DNA from: UBA8231 sp036011085
GTDB taxonomy: Bacteria; Latescibacterota; UBA2968; UBA8231
Assembly (NCBI GenBank): GCA_036011085.1
Contig: DASCMS010000023.1
Location: 3,356 to 67,355, forward strand
Length of the DNA stretch: 64,000 nucleotides
Direction: 5' to 3'
Part shown: positions 50,901-57,921 of the stretch, piece by piece
How positions within the stretch are numbered: the first letter of the stretch is position 1
Layout: each line of letters starts with the position of its first letter
The notes under the pieces: generated by a model
The model's input: the letters and a program-made list of their open reading frames with translations, nothing else
Told to the model about the DNA's origin: nothing
Database searches by the model: none
Made by a program: the position numbers and the translations under genes

Positions 50901-51290
50901 CTACGGTGAAGTGACGGATGTCGAAGTCAGTTTCCTGGCCGCGCCTCGCAGGGCTTTGTCAAAGGTCCGGAACGTCGCGTTCGCAGGGCTGGAAGCCAGA
51001 TGGAGTGCGTCGGCGAAATCAAGTCCCTGGCGGTGCCATTGAATGGCGCGACGAACCGAAGGGGCGTCTTCGACCATCGTCCCCACCATCCGGCACAGCT
51101 TGTCCAGCCCGTCGACGACCGCTTCGCCATCCAGCTCGTAGGCGTGGCGCAGTACCCACTCGCTTTCGAGCAGAACGGTCTTGGACAGGAAGATGTCGCC
51201 GCCGGCAAAAAGGTGGCGTGCCTTGCGAGCCTGCACCGCGTCGTCACGCACGAGGAAACGCACGACGACGTTGGTATCGACGGCGTTCAC
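50901..51290 (-). CDS. PIN-domain toxin (VapC-like)
   Basis: A 129-residue PIN ribonuclease. The acidic residues are Asp5 in VDTNVVVRF, Glu in LLESEWVL, Asp in FADALHLA and Asp in FRTFDKAL. It overlaps the upstream AbrB-type antitoxin gene by 4 bp. It is not closely similar to the PIN protein at 48967, so the pairs were gained separately. Confidence 0.9.
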   Translation of the reverse strand: MNAVDTNVVVRFLVRDDAVQARKARHLFAGGDIFLSKTVLLESEWVLRHAYELDGEAVVDGLDKLCRMVGTMVEDAPSVRRAIQWHRQGLDFADALHLASSPANATFRTFDKALRGAARKLTSTSVTSP

Positions 51291-51538
51291 GTTGCGCGTC
51301 TTGCGGCGCTGACGATGGCCTCCTCCATTTCATGAAGGCTTTTCGGCGGGCCGGCATAGGCAATGCTGCCATACACCTCGTCGATGGCGGTCATGGCGCC
51401 GTCGCCAATGGGTCGCAGGGCGAGCCCACCCTCGATCTGCTCCACGGTGAACTCCACACCAGCTTGCCATCCGAGGGCATGGCGAAGGCGGGCCGGAATC
51501 ACGACCTGCCCCTTGTTCGACAATCGGGTTCGATCCAT
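51287..51538 (-). CDS. AbrB/MazE-type antitoxin
   Basis: An 83-residue antitoxin with the swapped-hairpin beta-fold: TRLSNKGQVVIPARLRHALGW followed by the EFTVEQIEGGLALRPI hairpin. The C-terminus (EVYGSIAYAGPP) should bind the PIN toxin. The start at ATG 51538 is preceded by GGAG at the right distance; an earlier ATG at 51652 would run through non-coding sequence. A direct repeat 18-35 bases upstream is a probable operator. Confidence 0.88.
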   Translation of the reverse strand: MDRTRLSNKGQVVIPARLRHALGWQAGVEFTVEQIEGGLALRPIGDGAMTAIDEVYGSIAYAGPPKSLHEMEEAIVSAARRAT

Positions 51539-51555
51539 CGGGGGCTCCGTAGTTA

Positions 51556-51573
51556 GTAAGACATTGGTAAGAC
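51556..51573 (-). promoter_or_regulatory. direct-repeat operator candidate of the antitoxin gene
   Basis: Two copies of GTAAGAC (51556-51562 and 51567-51573 as written on the plus strand) lie four bases apart, so their starts are 11 bases apart, one helical turn. They lie 18-35 bases before the antitoxin ATG on the minus strand, where the protein's own operator would be expected. Confidence 0.45.
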
Positions 51574-51674
51574 GATACACTGCGGGCACGGGCAACACAA
51601 GGAGAACGCGCAGGGCACGCTTACCACTCATCCGGTGCACCAGGCGCTCCATGATCAGACCGCGCCATGGTGGC

Positions 51675-52043
51675 TCAGCTCGATCCGCGCAGCAGGCGTC
51701 GGCAGTTTTCCTCCGAGATCAAGTCAATCTCTGCGGGCCGTTCCAAGAACGGGCGCACGTCCTGCGTCGCCGACGGCCAATCGATCCCGGCCAGCCGCTC
51801 CATCACCCACTTCCTCCAGTCATCGGCCTTCCCGTCAATGCTCTGCTCGCCCGACTGCCGCAACGCCTCCCTCAGCAGGGTCAGATTGGGCGCCGGCCAC
51901 GATGGATCGGACAGGTACCAGACCAGATCGTAGAGGTCGCGCCCCTTGGTGAAAGGCCTGGCGAGCAGCGCGGCGATCTTCCCCGCCAACAGCCTGGCCT
52001 TGTCGTGGTGCAGCAGACGCAGTGTCACGTGGCGGCGCAACAA
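51675..52043 (-). pseudogene. C-terminal fragment of an AbiEii/AbiGii-type nucleotidyltransferase toxin
   Basis: About 122 residues read like the last third of an AbiEii (DUF1814) protein: HHDKARLLAGKIAALLARPFTKGRDLYDLVWYLS, split here as KARLLAGKIAALLARPFTKG and RDLYDLVWYLS. The N-terminal nucleotidyltransferase motifs (GSxxLxxR and DxD) are absent upstream, where the sequence is replaced by the PIN gene region on the other strand. So the gene is truncated, and no AbiEi antitoxin is present. Confidence 0.7.
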
Positions 52044-52076
52044 CGTTCGTGGAGGTATCGGCGCCCGCCGGCGGGC

Positions 52077-52487
52077 TTGTATCGACTGCCAGGCGGATCG
52101 ACTCTAGACACTCATGTAGTCGTCTGGCTCTACCTTGATGACATGGGGTTGTTCCCGCCTGCCCTGCGTCGCGATCTGAACGGGTCCCAGCTGGTGGTGT
52201 CACCGGTTGTTGAGCTCGAGCTTCAGTACCTGTTCGAGATCGACCGGGTGACTGTGCCCGCCATCGACATTGTAGGCGAACTCAGGCAATCGGTGGGACT
52301 GCAGTTCAGCGAAACTGCGTTTCATGACATCGTCCGCGCCGCACTGTCCAACCAGTGGACGTGCGATCCCTTCGATCGAATGATCGCGGCTCAGGCGGCT
52401 GTCGAGGGGGCGCCGCTGCTGACCAAGGATGCGAACATCCGCCGACATTACCCGATGGCCTACTGGGGCCGCCGCAAGCGCGGCTAA
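52077..52487 (+). CDS. orphan PIN-domain protein (VapC-like), start unclear
   Basis: The PIN core begins STLDTHVVVWLYLDD and has Glu in VVELELQYL, Asp in DPFDRMIAAQA and Asp in LLTKDANIR. All four acidic positions are present. No ATG or GTG with a ribosome site lies before the first strand; TTG at 52077 is the nearest usable codon. The AbiEii fragment abuts it, so the 5' end, and the antitoxin gene that should lie there, were probably lost in a rearrangement. Whether it is expressed is uncertain. Confidence 0.7.
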   Translation: MYRLPGGSTLDTHVVVWLYLDDMGLFPPALRRDLNGSQLVVSPVVELELQYLFEIDRVTVPAIDIVGELRQSVGLQFSETAFHDIVRAALSNQWTCDPFDRMIAAQAAVEGAPLLTKDANIRRHYPMAYWGRRKRG

Positions 52488-52509
52488 CAAAGCCCGCGGA
52501 GCACCAAAA

Positions 52510-52543
52510 CGCCCGGTCCCCACGAGGGAGACCGGGCGTTTCT
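52510..52543. terminator. bidirectional terminator
   Basis: CGCCCGGTC (52510-52518) pairs with GACCGGGCG (52530-52538), with TTTCT after it on the plus strand and AAAA before it, giving a T run on the minus strand. It serves the PIN gene on one strand and the tectonin-like gene on the other. Confidence 0.7.
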
Positions 52544-52968
52544 GTTGGCGGCTGTGAGTCAGCGCGTCGATCTGCTACTGCGGGGTACCCTTCCAGATCT
52601 GCGCCCTCGCCTGCACGACCCACGGCGTGCCGTCCGGGCGGCACTCGACAGCAGAGCCGCTCATTGCCCGACGCCGCGTAGGAGCCTGCCGGTGCCGGCC
52701 TCGACCACCCACGCGTGGCCGTGCTGGTCAACGGCGATCGCCCAGGAGCCCTGGCCGTTGGTCAGCTCCCAATCGTTGACTTCGGCCCCCCATCGATAGA
52801 TACCGCCATCCTCTGCGACGGCCCAGATGGAGGGACCGCCCAGGCCGATGTCCTTGGCGACGATCTCGACGCCGAGACTGCCGTTCACCTGGACCCATTC
52901 CGGGCTGTCGACGTCCCGATCGCCGACATAGAGGACGATCCTGCCATCGTCCCTCACGACGTAGGGCG
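52527..52968. repeat. diverged direct repeat, copy 1 (tectonin-like region)
   Basis: About 440 bp closely similar to 53773-54192, in the same orientation. It starts in the terminator arm (ACCGGGCGTTTCTGTTG) and covers the 3' part of a tectonin-like gene on the minus strand. An AbrB/PIN pair lies between the two copies. Confidence 0.75.
52575..52664 (-). CDS. tectonin-like C-terminal frame, copy 1
   Basis: A 29-residue frame from an ATG that overlaps the previous stop as ATGA. It carries CRPDGTPWVVQARAQIWKG, which reads like the next propeller blade (PDGTPWVV-x-Q-IW). So it continues the preceding 126-residue frame after a one-base shift. The same arrangement exists in copy 2. Confidence 0.4.
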   Translation of the reverse strand: MSGSAVECRPDGTPWVVQARAQIWKGTPQ

Positions 52969-53041
52969 CGCCGTTGCTGGCCACGTTCACGCGGTAGCCT
53001 TGCAGCGACGCGACCGTCGCCGCTGGTGACGACCCAGACAC
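52661..53041 (-). CDS. tectonin-like beta-propeller fragment, copy 1
   Basis: A 126-residue frame made of tectonin-type repeats: AKDIGLGGPSIWAVAEDGGIYRW then NGQGSWAIAVDQHGHAWVVEAGTG (each written here in parts: DIGLGGPSIWAV, DGGIYRW, GSWAIAVDQHGHAWVV). Tectonins form six-bladed lectin-like propellers, so this is only two to three blades and too short to fold alone. No signal peptide is clear. It is either a truncated gene or one part of a protein continued by the overlapping 29-residue frame. Confidence 0.5.
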   Translation of the reverse strand: MSGSSPAATVASLQGYRVNVASNGAPYVVRDDGRIVLYVGDRDVDSPEWVQVNGSLGVEIVAKDIGLGGPSIWAVAEDGGIYRWGAEVNDWELTNGQGSWAIAVDQHGHAWVVEAGTGRLLRGVGQ

Positions 53042-53080
53042 TGCCCGCGGTCTACATTGGCCCCACCCGCGATCAGCGAG

Positions 53081-53109
53081 TTGCAGAATTACTGTAATAC
53101 TGGTATAAT
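53081..53109 (+). promoter_or_regulatory. strong promoter, probably giving a leaderless antitoxin mRNA
   Basis: TTGCAG (53081-53086), 17 bases, then a perfect TATAAT (53104-53109). The antitoxin ATG is at 53116, six bases after the -10 box, so transcription should start at or next to the start codon. The spacer contains ATTAC-T-GTAAT, an inverted repeat suited to autorepression. Confidence 0.75.
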
Positions 53110-53115
53110 GAACTC

Positions 53116-53346
53116 ATGCAAAACAAAGTCACCATAAACGAGCGAGGCGTGATCACGATTCCCGCCGCTCTGCGCCAGGTATTTGATCTCAAGGCCAACG
53201 ACGAGTTAATCGTCGAAGAGTGCCAAGGGGGCATTCTGTTGCGCCCGGCCGTCAGCGTGCCCATTGAACTGTATACGGAAGAGCGCATCGACGAGTTCGC
53301 CAGCGACGAAGAGGCCATCGGCCAGTATCTGCCCAAGTCCCCTTGA
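53116..53346 (+). CDS. AbrB/MazE-type antitoxin
   Basis: A 76-residue antitoxin: KVTINERGVITIPAALRQVF and the LIVEECQGGILLRP hairpin form the swapped beta-barrel. The acidic C-terminus (ERIDEFASDEEAIGQYL) should bind the toxin. No ribosome site is possible if transcription starts at the ATG, consistent with leaderless translation. It is followed by the PIN gene after 6 bp. The AT-rich promoter differs from the surrounding GC-rich DNA, a mark of acquisition. Confidence 0.88.
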   Translation: MQNKVTINERGVITIPAALRQVFDLKANDELIVEECQGGILLRPAVSVPIELYTEERIDEFASDEEAIGQYLPKSP

Positions 53347-53352
53347 CATCGC

Positions 53353-53751
53353 ATGCGGGTCTTTCTCGATGCCAATGTCCTGTTCTCAGCGAGCAATGCA
53401 GGCAGCCATATCGCTGGGCTCATCGCCTGGTTGACCGAGCGGGAAACTGCCATCAGCAGTGATTTGGCTTTAGGAGAAGCCCGCAAGAATCTCGTATTGA
53501 AACGGGCTGCCTGGTTACCCGCTTTTGAGGACGTGATCGCCGGTCTGGAGATCGTGCCTTCCGCGCTCTTCGAACTGCCTGTCGATTTGGCCAGCAAAGA
53601 CGCCCCGCTGCTCTGTGCCGCCATCCGCAGTCGCTGCCATCTCTTTGTAACAGGCGACAAGCGCGATTTCGGCCACCTCTACGGCCAGCGGGTGCAGGAG
53701 GTCGAGGTCGTCTCGCTGCTGCGCCTGGCAGAAATCCTGGCAGAACGCTGA
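53353..53751 (+). CDS. PIN-domain toxin
   Basis: A 132-residue PIN protein: Asp6 in FLDANVLFSA, Glu in LALGEARKNL, Asp in SKDAPLLCAA and Asp in VTGDKRDFGHL. The DANVLFSA and TGDKRDFG forms place it in the subgroup of PIN toxins paired with AbrB antitoxins rather than the Phd-paired one. The gene ends one base before a terminator stem. Confidence 0.9.
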   Translation: MRVFLDANVLFSASNAGSHIAGLIAWLTERETAISSDLALGEARKNLVLKRAAWLPAFEDVIAGLEIVPSALFELPVDLASKDAPLLCAAIRSRCHLFVTGDKRDFGHLYGQRVQEVEVVSLLRLAEILAER

Positions 53752-53788
53752 CGCCCGGCCCCCTCGCGAGAGAGGACCGGGCGTTTCT
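53752..53788. terminator. terminator after the PIN gene
   Basis: CGCCCGG (53752-53758) pairs with CCGGGCG (53777-53783) and is followed by TTTCT. It closely resembles the hairpin at 52510-52538, and its second arm belongs to the direct repeat. Confidence 0.65.
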
Positions 53789-54192
53789 GTTGCCGGCTGT
53801 GAGTCAGCAGGGCGATCTGCTACTGCGGAGTACCCTTCCAGATCTGCGCCCTCCCCTGCACGACCCACGGCGTGCCGTCCGGGCGGTGATCGACAGCAGA
53901 GCCGCTCATTGCCCGATGCCGCGCAGGAGCCTGCCGGTGCCGGCCTCGCGCATCCACGCGTTTCCGTACTGGTCGACCGCGATCGCCCAGGTGCCCTGGC
54001 CGTTGGTCACCGGCCAATCGTTGACTTCGGCGCCCCATCGATAGATCGCGCCGTCCTGTCCGACGGCCCAGATAGAGGAACCGCCGTCGCCGATGTCCTT
54101 GGCGCGCAGACTGCGGTCCACGTGGACCCATTCAGGATTGCTGCCGGCCCGATCGCCGACATAGTGCCAGATCGTGCCATCGTCCCTCACGA
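53773..54192. repeat. diverged direct repeat, copy 2 (tectonin-like region)
   Basis: About 420 bp similar to 52527-52968 in the same orientation, beginning in the terminator arm and ending inside the tectonin-like gene. The copies differ at scattered bases and by small indels, so the duplication is not recent. Confidence 0.75.
53820..53909 (-). CDS. tectonin-like C-terminal frame, copy 2
   Basis: A 29-residue frame that overlaps the previous stop as ATGA and carries HRPDGTPWVVQGRAQIWKG. It differs from copy 1 at a few residues yet keeps the frame, the stop and the overlap, so this break was present before the duplication or both frames are in use. Confidence 0.4.
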   Translation of the reverse strand: MSGSAVDHRPDGTPWVVQGRAQIWKGTPQ

Positions 54193-54232
54193 CGGAGGCC
54201 ACCAGGGCCACAGCCGACGTCAATGAGCGCAC
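53906..54232 (-). CDS. tectonin-like beta-propeller fragment, copy 2
   Basis: A 108-residue frame with the same blades as copy 1: DIGDGGSSIWAV, DGAIYRWGAEVNDW and GTWAIAVDQYGNAWM. The N-terminus (MRSLTSAVALVASVV) differs from copy 1 and is short and hydrophobic, possibly by chance. As with copy 1, too few blades are present for a closed propeller, and the 29-residue overlapping frame would add another part-blade. Confidence 0.5.
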   Translation of the reverse strand: MRSLTSAVALVASVVRDDGTIWHYVGDRAGSNPEWVHVDRSLRAKDIGDGGSSIWAVGQDGAIYRWGAEVNDWPVTNGQGTWAIAVDQYGNAWMREAGTGRLLRGIGQ

Positions 54233-54259
54233 CCGGGCAGCGGGGTGCTGCCCGGCGAT

Positions 54260-54548
54260 TCAGCTGATGCTCTTCAGATCTGCGATCGGGAGAGCACGAA
54301 TGCCGTCGGCCAGATCGTACGTCCTGTCGCCCGCATGGATCACGTCGAGCCGGCTCAGGCGCAGATCTTCGATGGCGATTCGCATACTCCTGGTCACGCG
54401 TGGAGCAGACGTGAGCTTGATCTCGAAACCGAGCCGCTGCCGACCCCGCACGATCAGCAGGTCGAGCTCGGCCCCGGCGTGGGTGGCCCAGAAGTAGCAG
54501 TCCTCCGGATCGGCTGGATCGTCGAACGATCCTGCCGCGTCACGACCC
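54260..54548 (-). pseudogene. C-terminal fragment of a DUF4143 AAA-type ATPase
   Basis: About 95 codons read like the end of a DUF4143 protein: YFWATHAGAELDLLIVRG then RQRLGFEIKLTSAPRVTRSM and ALPIADLKSI. This is the nuclease-like tail of the AAA-DUF4143 family, with the E-x-D-L and F-E-I-K residues of the PD-(D/E)xK fold. The ATPase domain is missing: upstream sequence belongs to the binding-protein gene. A truncated relic. Confidence 0.7.
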
Positions 54549-55331
54549 CTGTGATGGTTGAGTCTCTCCCTCGGCCTCGCGTGCTTTCCCGAGAAACTCC
54601 CCTATGAGCCTTTCGTAGGTGCCATCCTTCCTCATCGCACCAAGGGCACGGTTGAACTTCTCGAGAACCGCCTTCTTGTTCGTCTTCTTCGCCAGGACCA
54701 CATAGGCTTTGTTCGTGGCGGCGGGTTGCGCGGCTCTCTCTACCAGATCCACCAGGTGTTGTTGATGAATGATCTGCGACGCGGAGAGCTCATCGGCAAT
54801 GAAACAGTCGATCCTGCCTCGTATGAGCTTCCTGAAGTTCGCCAGATTGTCGTTCGCTTCCTCGGTTCTGAAGACTCCCTTTTTCCGGATCGAGTCGAAG
54901 TCTTCACCATAGCTCCATCCCCGGTTCAGCCCGACCACCTTTCCCTGCAGATCCCCAAACCCGGAAAATGAGAAGGCGCTGCCCTTCTTCACATACAGAA
55001 CCAGTGTCTCCTCGAAGATGGGGTCGGAGTAGTCGAGTGTCTGCAGACGCTCCTCGTTCCTGTAGATGCCGCCGATAGCGGCTGTTCCCTCTCTGCCTCG
55101 CGCCAGAGCTCTTTCCCAGGGAAGTCCCACGATCTCGGCCTTGACTCCTGCGCGGTCGAAAATCGCTCTGATCATCTCGGGATACAGCCCCTGCGTACTG
55201 TCGGCGGGACCATACATGTACGGTGGGTACGCCTGATCGACCACGACTGTGATCCTCTCATCCTGCCCGGTCGCCACAGAGCAGAGGGAGATGATCAGCA
55301 GGAGAATGGCTGTACCGATCTGCTGTTGCAT
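54540..55331 (-). CDS. periplasmic substrate-binding protein, family 3 (amino-acid type)
   Basis: A 263-residue SBP_bac_3 protein. The start at ATG 55331 gives a signal peptide (MQQQIGTAILLLIISLC, cleavage near VATGQ). The mature part starts ITVVVDQAYPPYMY and has LYPEMIRAIFDRAGV, GTAAIGGIYRNEER and the hinge GKVVGLNRGWSYGEDF. Many relatives bind amino acids, but orphan members like this, without a permease nearby, also serve as sensors. An in-frame extension to 55712 is not part of it but runs into a receiver-domain relic. Confidence 0.82.
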   Translation of the reverse strand: MQQQIGTAILLLIISLCSVATGQDERITVVVDQAYPPYMYGPADSTQGLYPEMIRAIFDRAGVKAEIVGLPWERALARGREGTAAIGGIYRNEERLQTLDYSDPIFEETLVLYVKKGSAFSFSGFGDLQGKVVGLNRGWSYGEDFDSIRKKGVFRTEEANDNLANFRKLIRGRIDCFIADELSASQIIHQQHLVDLVERAAQPAATNKAYVVLAKKTNKKAVLEKFNRALGAMRKDGTYERLIGEFLGKAREAEGETQPSQGS

Positions 55332-55589
55332 GGTTGCTCTCCCGGGCGGAAGGGACACACCTCTCAGAGTGAGTGACGGCCACACCACTGCAACGAACGT
55401 GCCATACGTCACTCGATAGGACGTAACCGTCTTAACCGACAATATGTTATGACACTGTTGGGAGAATCTGTACCGGGGGCAACGACGTGAAGAAGTTCGT
55501 ATCAGCACGCTTTGGGCGCGCATGCCCACCCGGATCGGGCACATGCGAACAACTGCAGCGTGCGGGCGAAGGCCGCCCGTTCGTCTCAA

Positions 55590-55712
55590 GCCTCGGGCTT
55601 CTTCAGGATCCGGTAGACCTTGAACCTGTCGATCCCCAGAAGACGGGTAGCCGTCCATGCCTGGCATGTTGATGTCGAGCAGCACGAGGTCGGGCGGGCT
55701 CGCTTCGAGCAC
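55590..55712 (-). pseudogene. relic of a response-regulator receiver domain
   Basis: On the minus strand LEASPPDLVLLDINMPGMDGY (in parts LEASPPDLVLLDINM and PGMDGY) matches the phospho-acceptor strand and loop of a receiver domain. Only about 25 residues match; the sequence then loses similarity. A frame nearby ends RFKVYRILKKPEA. No complete regulator is present. Confidence 0.5.
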
Positions 55713-55846
55713 GGCGAGCGCACGAGACCTGAGGGGATACGTACGCCTGCCAGCCAGTTGCCCCGTGATCTGCGAACCACGTCCTTCCCTGTCGATTGCA
55801 TCGACTTCAACGGCTCATCAGCAAGAGCTGACCGAGGAGAACCGGG

Positions 55847-57106
55847 GTGAAAATCCAACGCATCGAAGTGTTGCCCCTCCTGCTGCCGCACGAGGAGCGC
55901 ATCCGCACGCAGTTCCACCACTTCGGCGTCGGCGAGGAGCTGACGGTCTACCGGTTCCACACCGACAACGGCCTGGTCGGGCTGGGCGAGAGCATGGGAG
56001 CGCCCCTCGACCAGGAGTTGCTCGACGACTACATCGGCACCGATCCCTTCGACCACGTCATGGGCCAGGGCAGGTTCAACCTCGACATGGCCTGCTATGA
56101 CCTGATGGGCAAACACCTGGGGATCCCGGCGTGGAAGCTGATGGGGCAGCAGATGCGGCAGTGGGTGACCATGGGCTGGTGGATGCCATGCATGTCACCG
56201 GAGGACTCGGCCGCCGAGGTGCAGCAAGCCGCCGCGCGCGGCTACCGCGGACTCAAGTGCAAGGCGCGGGCCTTCTACGACATCGTCGAGCAGACCGCGG
56301 CGATCCAGGAGGTGGCGCCGCCGGATTTTCGCGTGGAGTACGACTTCAACGGCGCTCTGATGAATGTGGAAAAGGCGCTGCCCATTCTCCGCGAGCTGGA
56401 AAAGTTCCCTGTCGTCAAAGGCGTGGAGGAGCCCATGTTCGCCCACGACATCGAGGGCTGGCGCCGGCTCCACCAGGAGATCCGCATCCCCTTCTACCTG
56501 CACGGCGTCAACGTCATCCGCCAGGGCCCCGCGCGCGAGCCGTCGGGTCCGTGGATGATGCTGCGCGCCGGCGACTACGAGGGTGCATTGTGCAGCCACG
56601 AAAATGTCGGCAACGCCCTGGCCGCGGCCTGGACCTTCACGGCGGCCAACACCGCGATCCTGCTTCAGTACGTGGGCACGGGGATCACGTCAGCCTTCGC
56701 CTGTCAGCTGGGCGCGGTCATGCCCACGGCGACGATCCCGGCCGTGACCTGCAGCCACACGAAGGAGGATGATCTGATCACCCGCGAGCTCGTCATGCAA
56801 CGCGGCTTCATGAAAGTTCCGGAAGGTCCCGGACTGGGCGTCGAACTGGATGAGGACTCGGTGGCGCGCTACTCCTCGCTGGCCCCGCGGGACTGGCCCC
56901 GCCACCTGTCGGTGGTGACGTTGCCCGGCGGGCTCAAGCACTACTATCAGAACCTGCAGCAGGCGGAAAGGCTGATGAAGCTCGGCGTCGACGAGGCCTT
57001 TGCCCCGGGCGTGCGCCTCGATGAATGGGAGGATGACGGCAGCGACGAGTTCGAGCGGCTCTGGCAGCGGCTTCAGCAGCAGGACTGGCCCGTCTGGGAA
57101 GAATGA
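55847..57106 (+). CDS. mandelate racemase/muconate lactonizing enzyme superfamily protein
   Basis: A 419-residue enolase-superfamily enzyme. The N-terminal capping domain starts IQRIEVLPLLLPHEERI. In the barrel, GLKCKARAF holds the Lys-x-Lys base, EYDFNGAL the first metal Asp, and GVEEPMFAH the metal Glu. A histidine-bearing strand near FYLHGVNVI replaces the usual third ligand region. The family dehydrates or epimerises acid sugars. GTG at 55847 has GAGGAG nine bases upstream. It is the first of four genes joined by 4-bp overlaps with two CBM9-like proteins and a propeller, so it probably acts on the acid sugar they help obtain. Confidence 0.82.
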   Translation: MKIQRIEVLPLLLPHEERIRTQFHHFGVGEELTVYRFHTDNGLVGLGESMGAPLDQELLDDYIGTDPFDHVMGQGRFNLDMACYDLMGKHLGIPAWKLMGQQMRQWVTMGWWMPCMSPEDSAAEVQQAAARGYRGLKCKARAFYDIVEQTAAIQEVAPPDFRVEYDFNGALMNVEKALPILRELEKFPVVKGVEEPMFAHDIEGWRRLHQEIRIPFYLHGVNVIRQGPAREPSGPWMMLRAGDYEGALCSHENVGNALAAAWTFTAANTAILLQYVGTGITSAFACQLGAVMPTATIPAVTCSHTKEDDLITRELVMQRGFMKVPEGPGLGVELDEDSVARYSSLAPRDWPRHLSVVTLPGGLKHYYQNLQQAERLMKLGVDEAFAPGVRLDEWEDDGSDEFERLWQRLQQQDWPVWEE

Positions 57107-57921
57107 CTGACAGGAATGACAACTGGGGCTACTCTGACGATGGCCTCAAGCACTACACCGCGTACCGCACCGCCGGCCCCATCACCGTCGACGGCCGTCC
57201 GGACGAGGAGACCTGGAAGCTGGCGCCGCGCTCGCCCCGTTTCGAGGATCTCGTCGACGCCCGGCCCGGCCTCTTCGACACGCGGGCCTCGATCGTGTGG
57301 GACGACGACTGCCTGTATGTCGCCTTCTGGATCGAAGAGCCCAACATCGAGGCCACCTTCACCGAGCGTGACTCTCTGATCTGCCTCGAAAACGATGTCG
57401 AGATCTTCATCGCCGGCAAAGACGCGTACTACGAGTTCGAGCTCAACGCCCTGGGCACGGTCATGGAACGCTTCTACATCTGGCAGTGTGACTACGAGCA
57501 GTCGATCTACGCCGAGGCACCCGAATTCGATCTGCTGGGCGACCAGCGCATCTGCACCCTCCGCCACAGCCATCCGCGGGGACGACGCTGGGCCTTCCTG
57601 GACTGGGACATGCCCGGAATGAAGTGGGCGGTCCATCTCGACGGCACGATCAACGACGACCGCGACGTGGACACAGGCTGGACGGTGGAGGTGGCCTTTC
57701 CCTGGCAGAGCCTGAAGTGGCTGGCCGACGGTCGTCCGCTACCGGGCCGCGAAGGGGATGTGTGGCGTATGGACCTGTCGCGGTTCCAGTGGCTGAAGGG
57801 TGCCGGCGGCGACAAGGTCTGTCCCGGGTGGGCCTTCAACACCCACGGCGTCTACGACTCCCACATTCCCGAGCGCTTCACCTACATCCACCTGTCGGAG
57901 ACGGAAGTCGGCTCGCAGTGA
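57103..57921 (+). CDS. CBM9-like carbohydrate-binding protein
   Basis: A 272-residue protein of the CBM9/DUF1083 beta-sandwich type. GPITVDGRPDEETWKLAP is the characteristic first strand, followed by ASIVWDDDCLYVAFWIEEPN and ENDVEIFIAGKDAYYEFELN. The Trp and Glu/Asp positions of the xylan-binding site are present. There is no signal peptide. ATGA overlap with the previous gene and GTGA with the next. The family is mostly found as a module on glycanases; a free-standing form is odd. Confidence 0.8.
   Translation: MTDRNDNWGYSDDGLKHYTAYRTAGPITVDGRPDEETWKLAPRSPRFEDLVDARPGLFDTRASIVWDDDCLYVAFWIEEPNIEATFTERDSLICLENDVEIFIAGKDAYYEFELNALGTVMERFYIWQCDYEQSIYAEAPEFDLLGDQRICTLRHSHPRGRRWAFLDWDMPGMKWAVHLDGTINDDRDVDTGWTVEVAFPWQSLKWLADGRPLPGREGDVWRMDLSRFQWLKGAGGDKVCPGWAFNTHGVYDSHIPERFTYIHLSETEVGSQ

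Noticed and set aside
55332..55712. Longer reading of the substrate-binding protein starting at 55712
   Set aside because: The extra 127 codons contain a receiver relic and random sequence; the ATG at 55331 gives a proper signal peptide.
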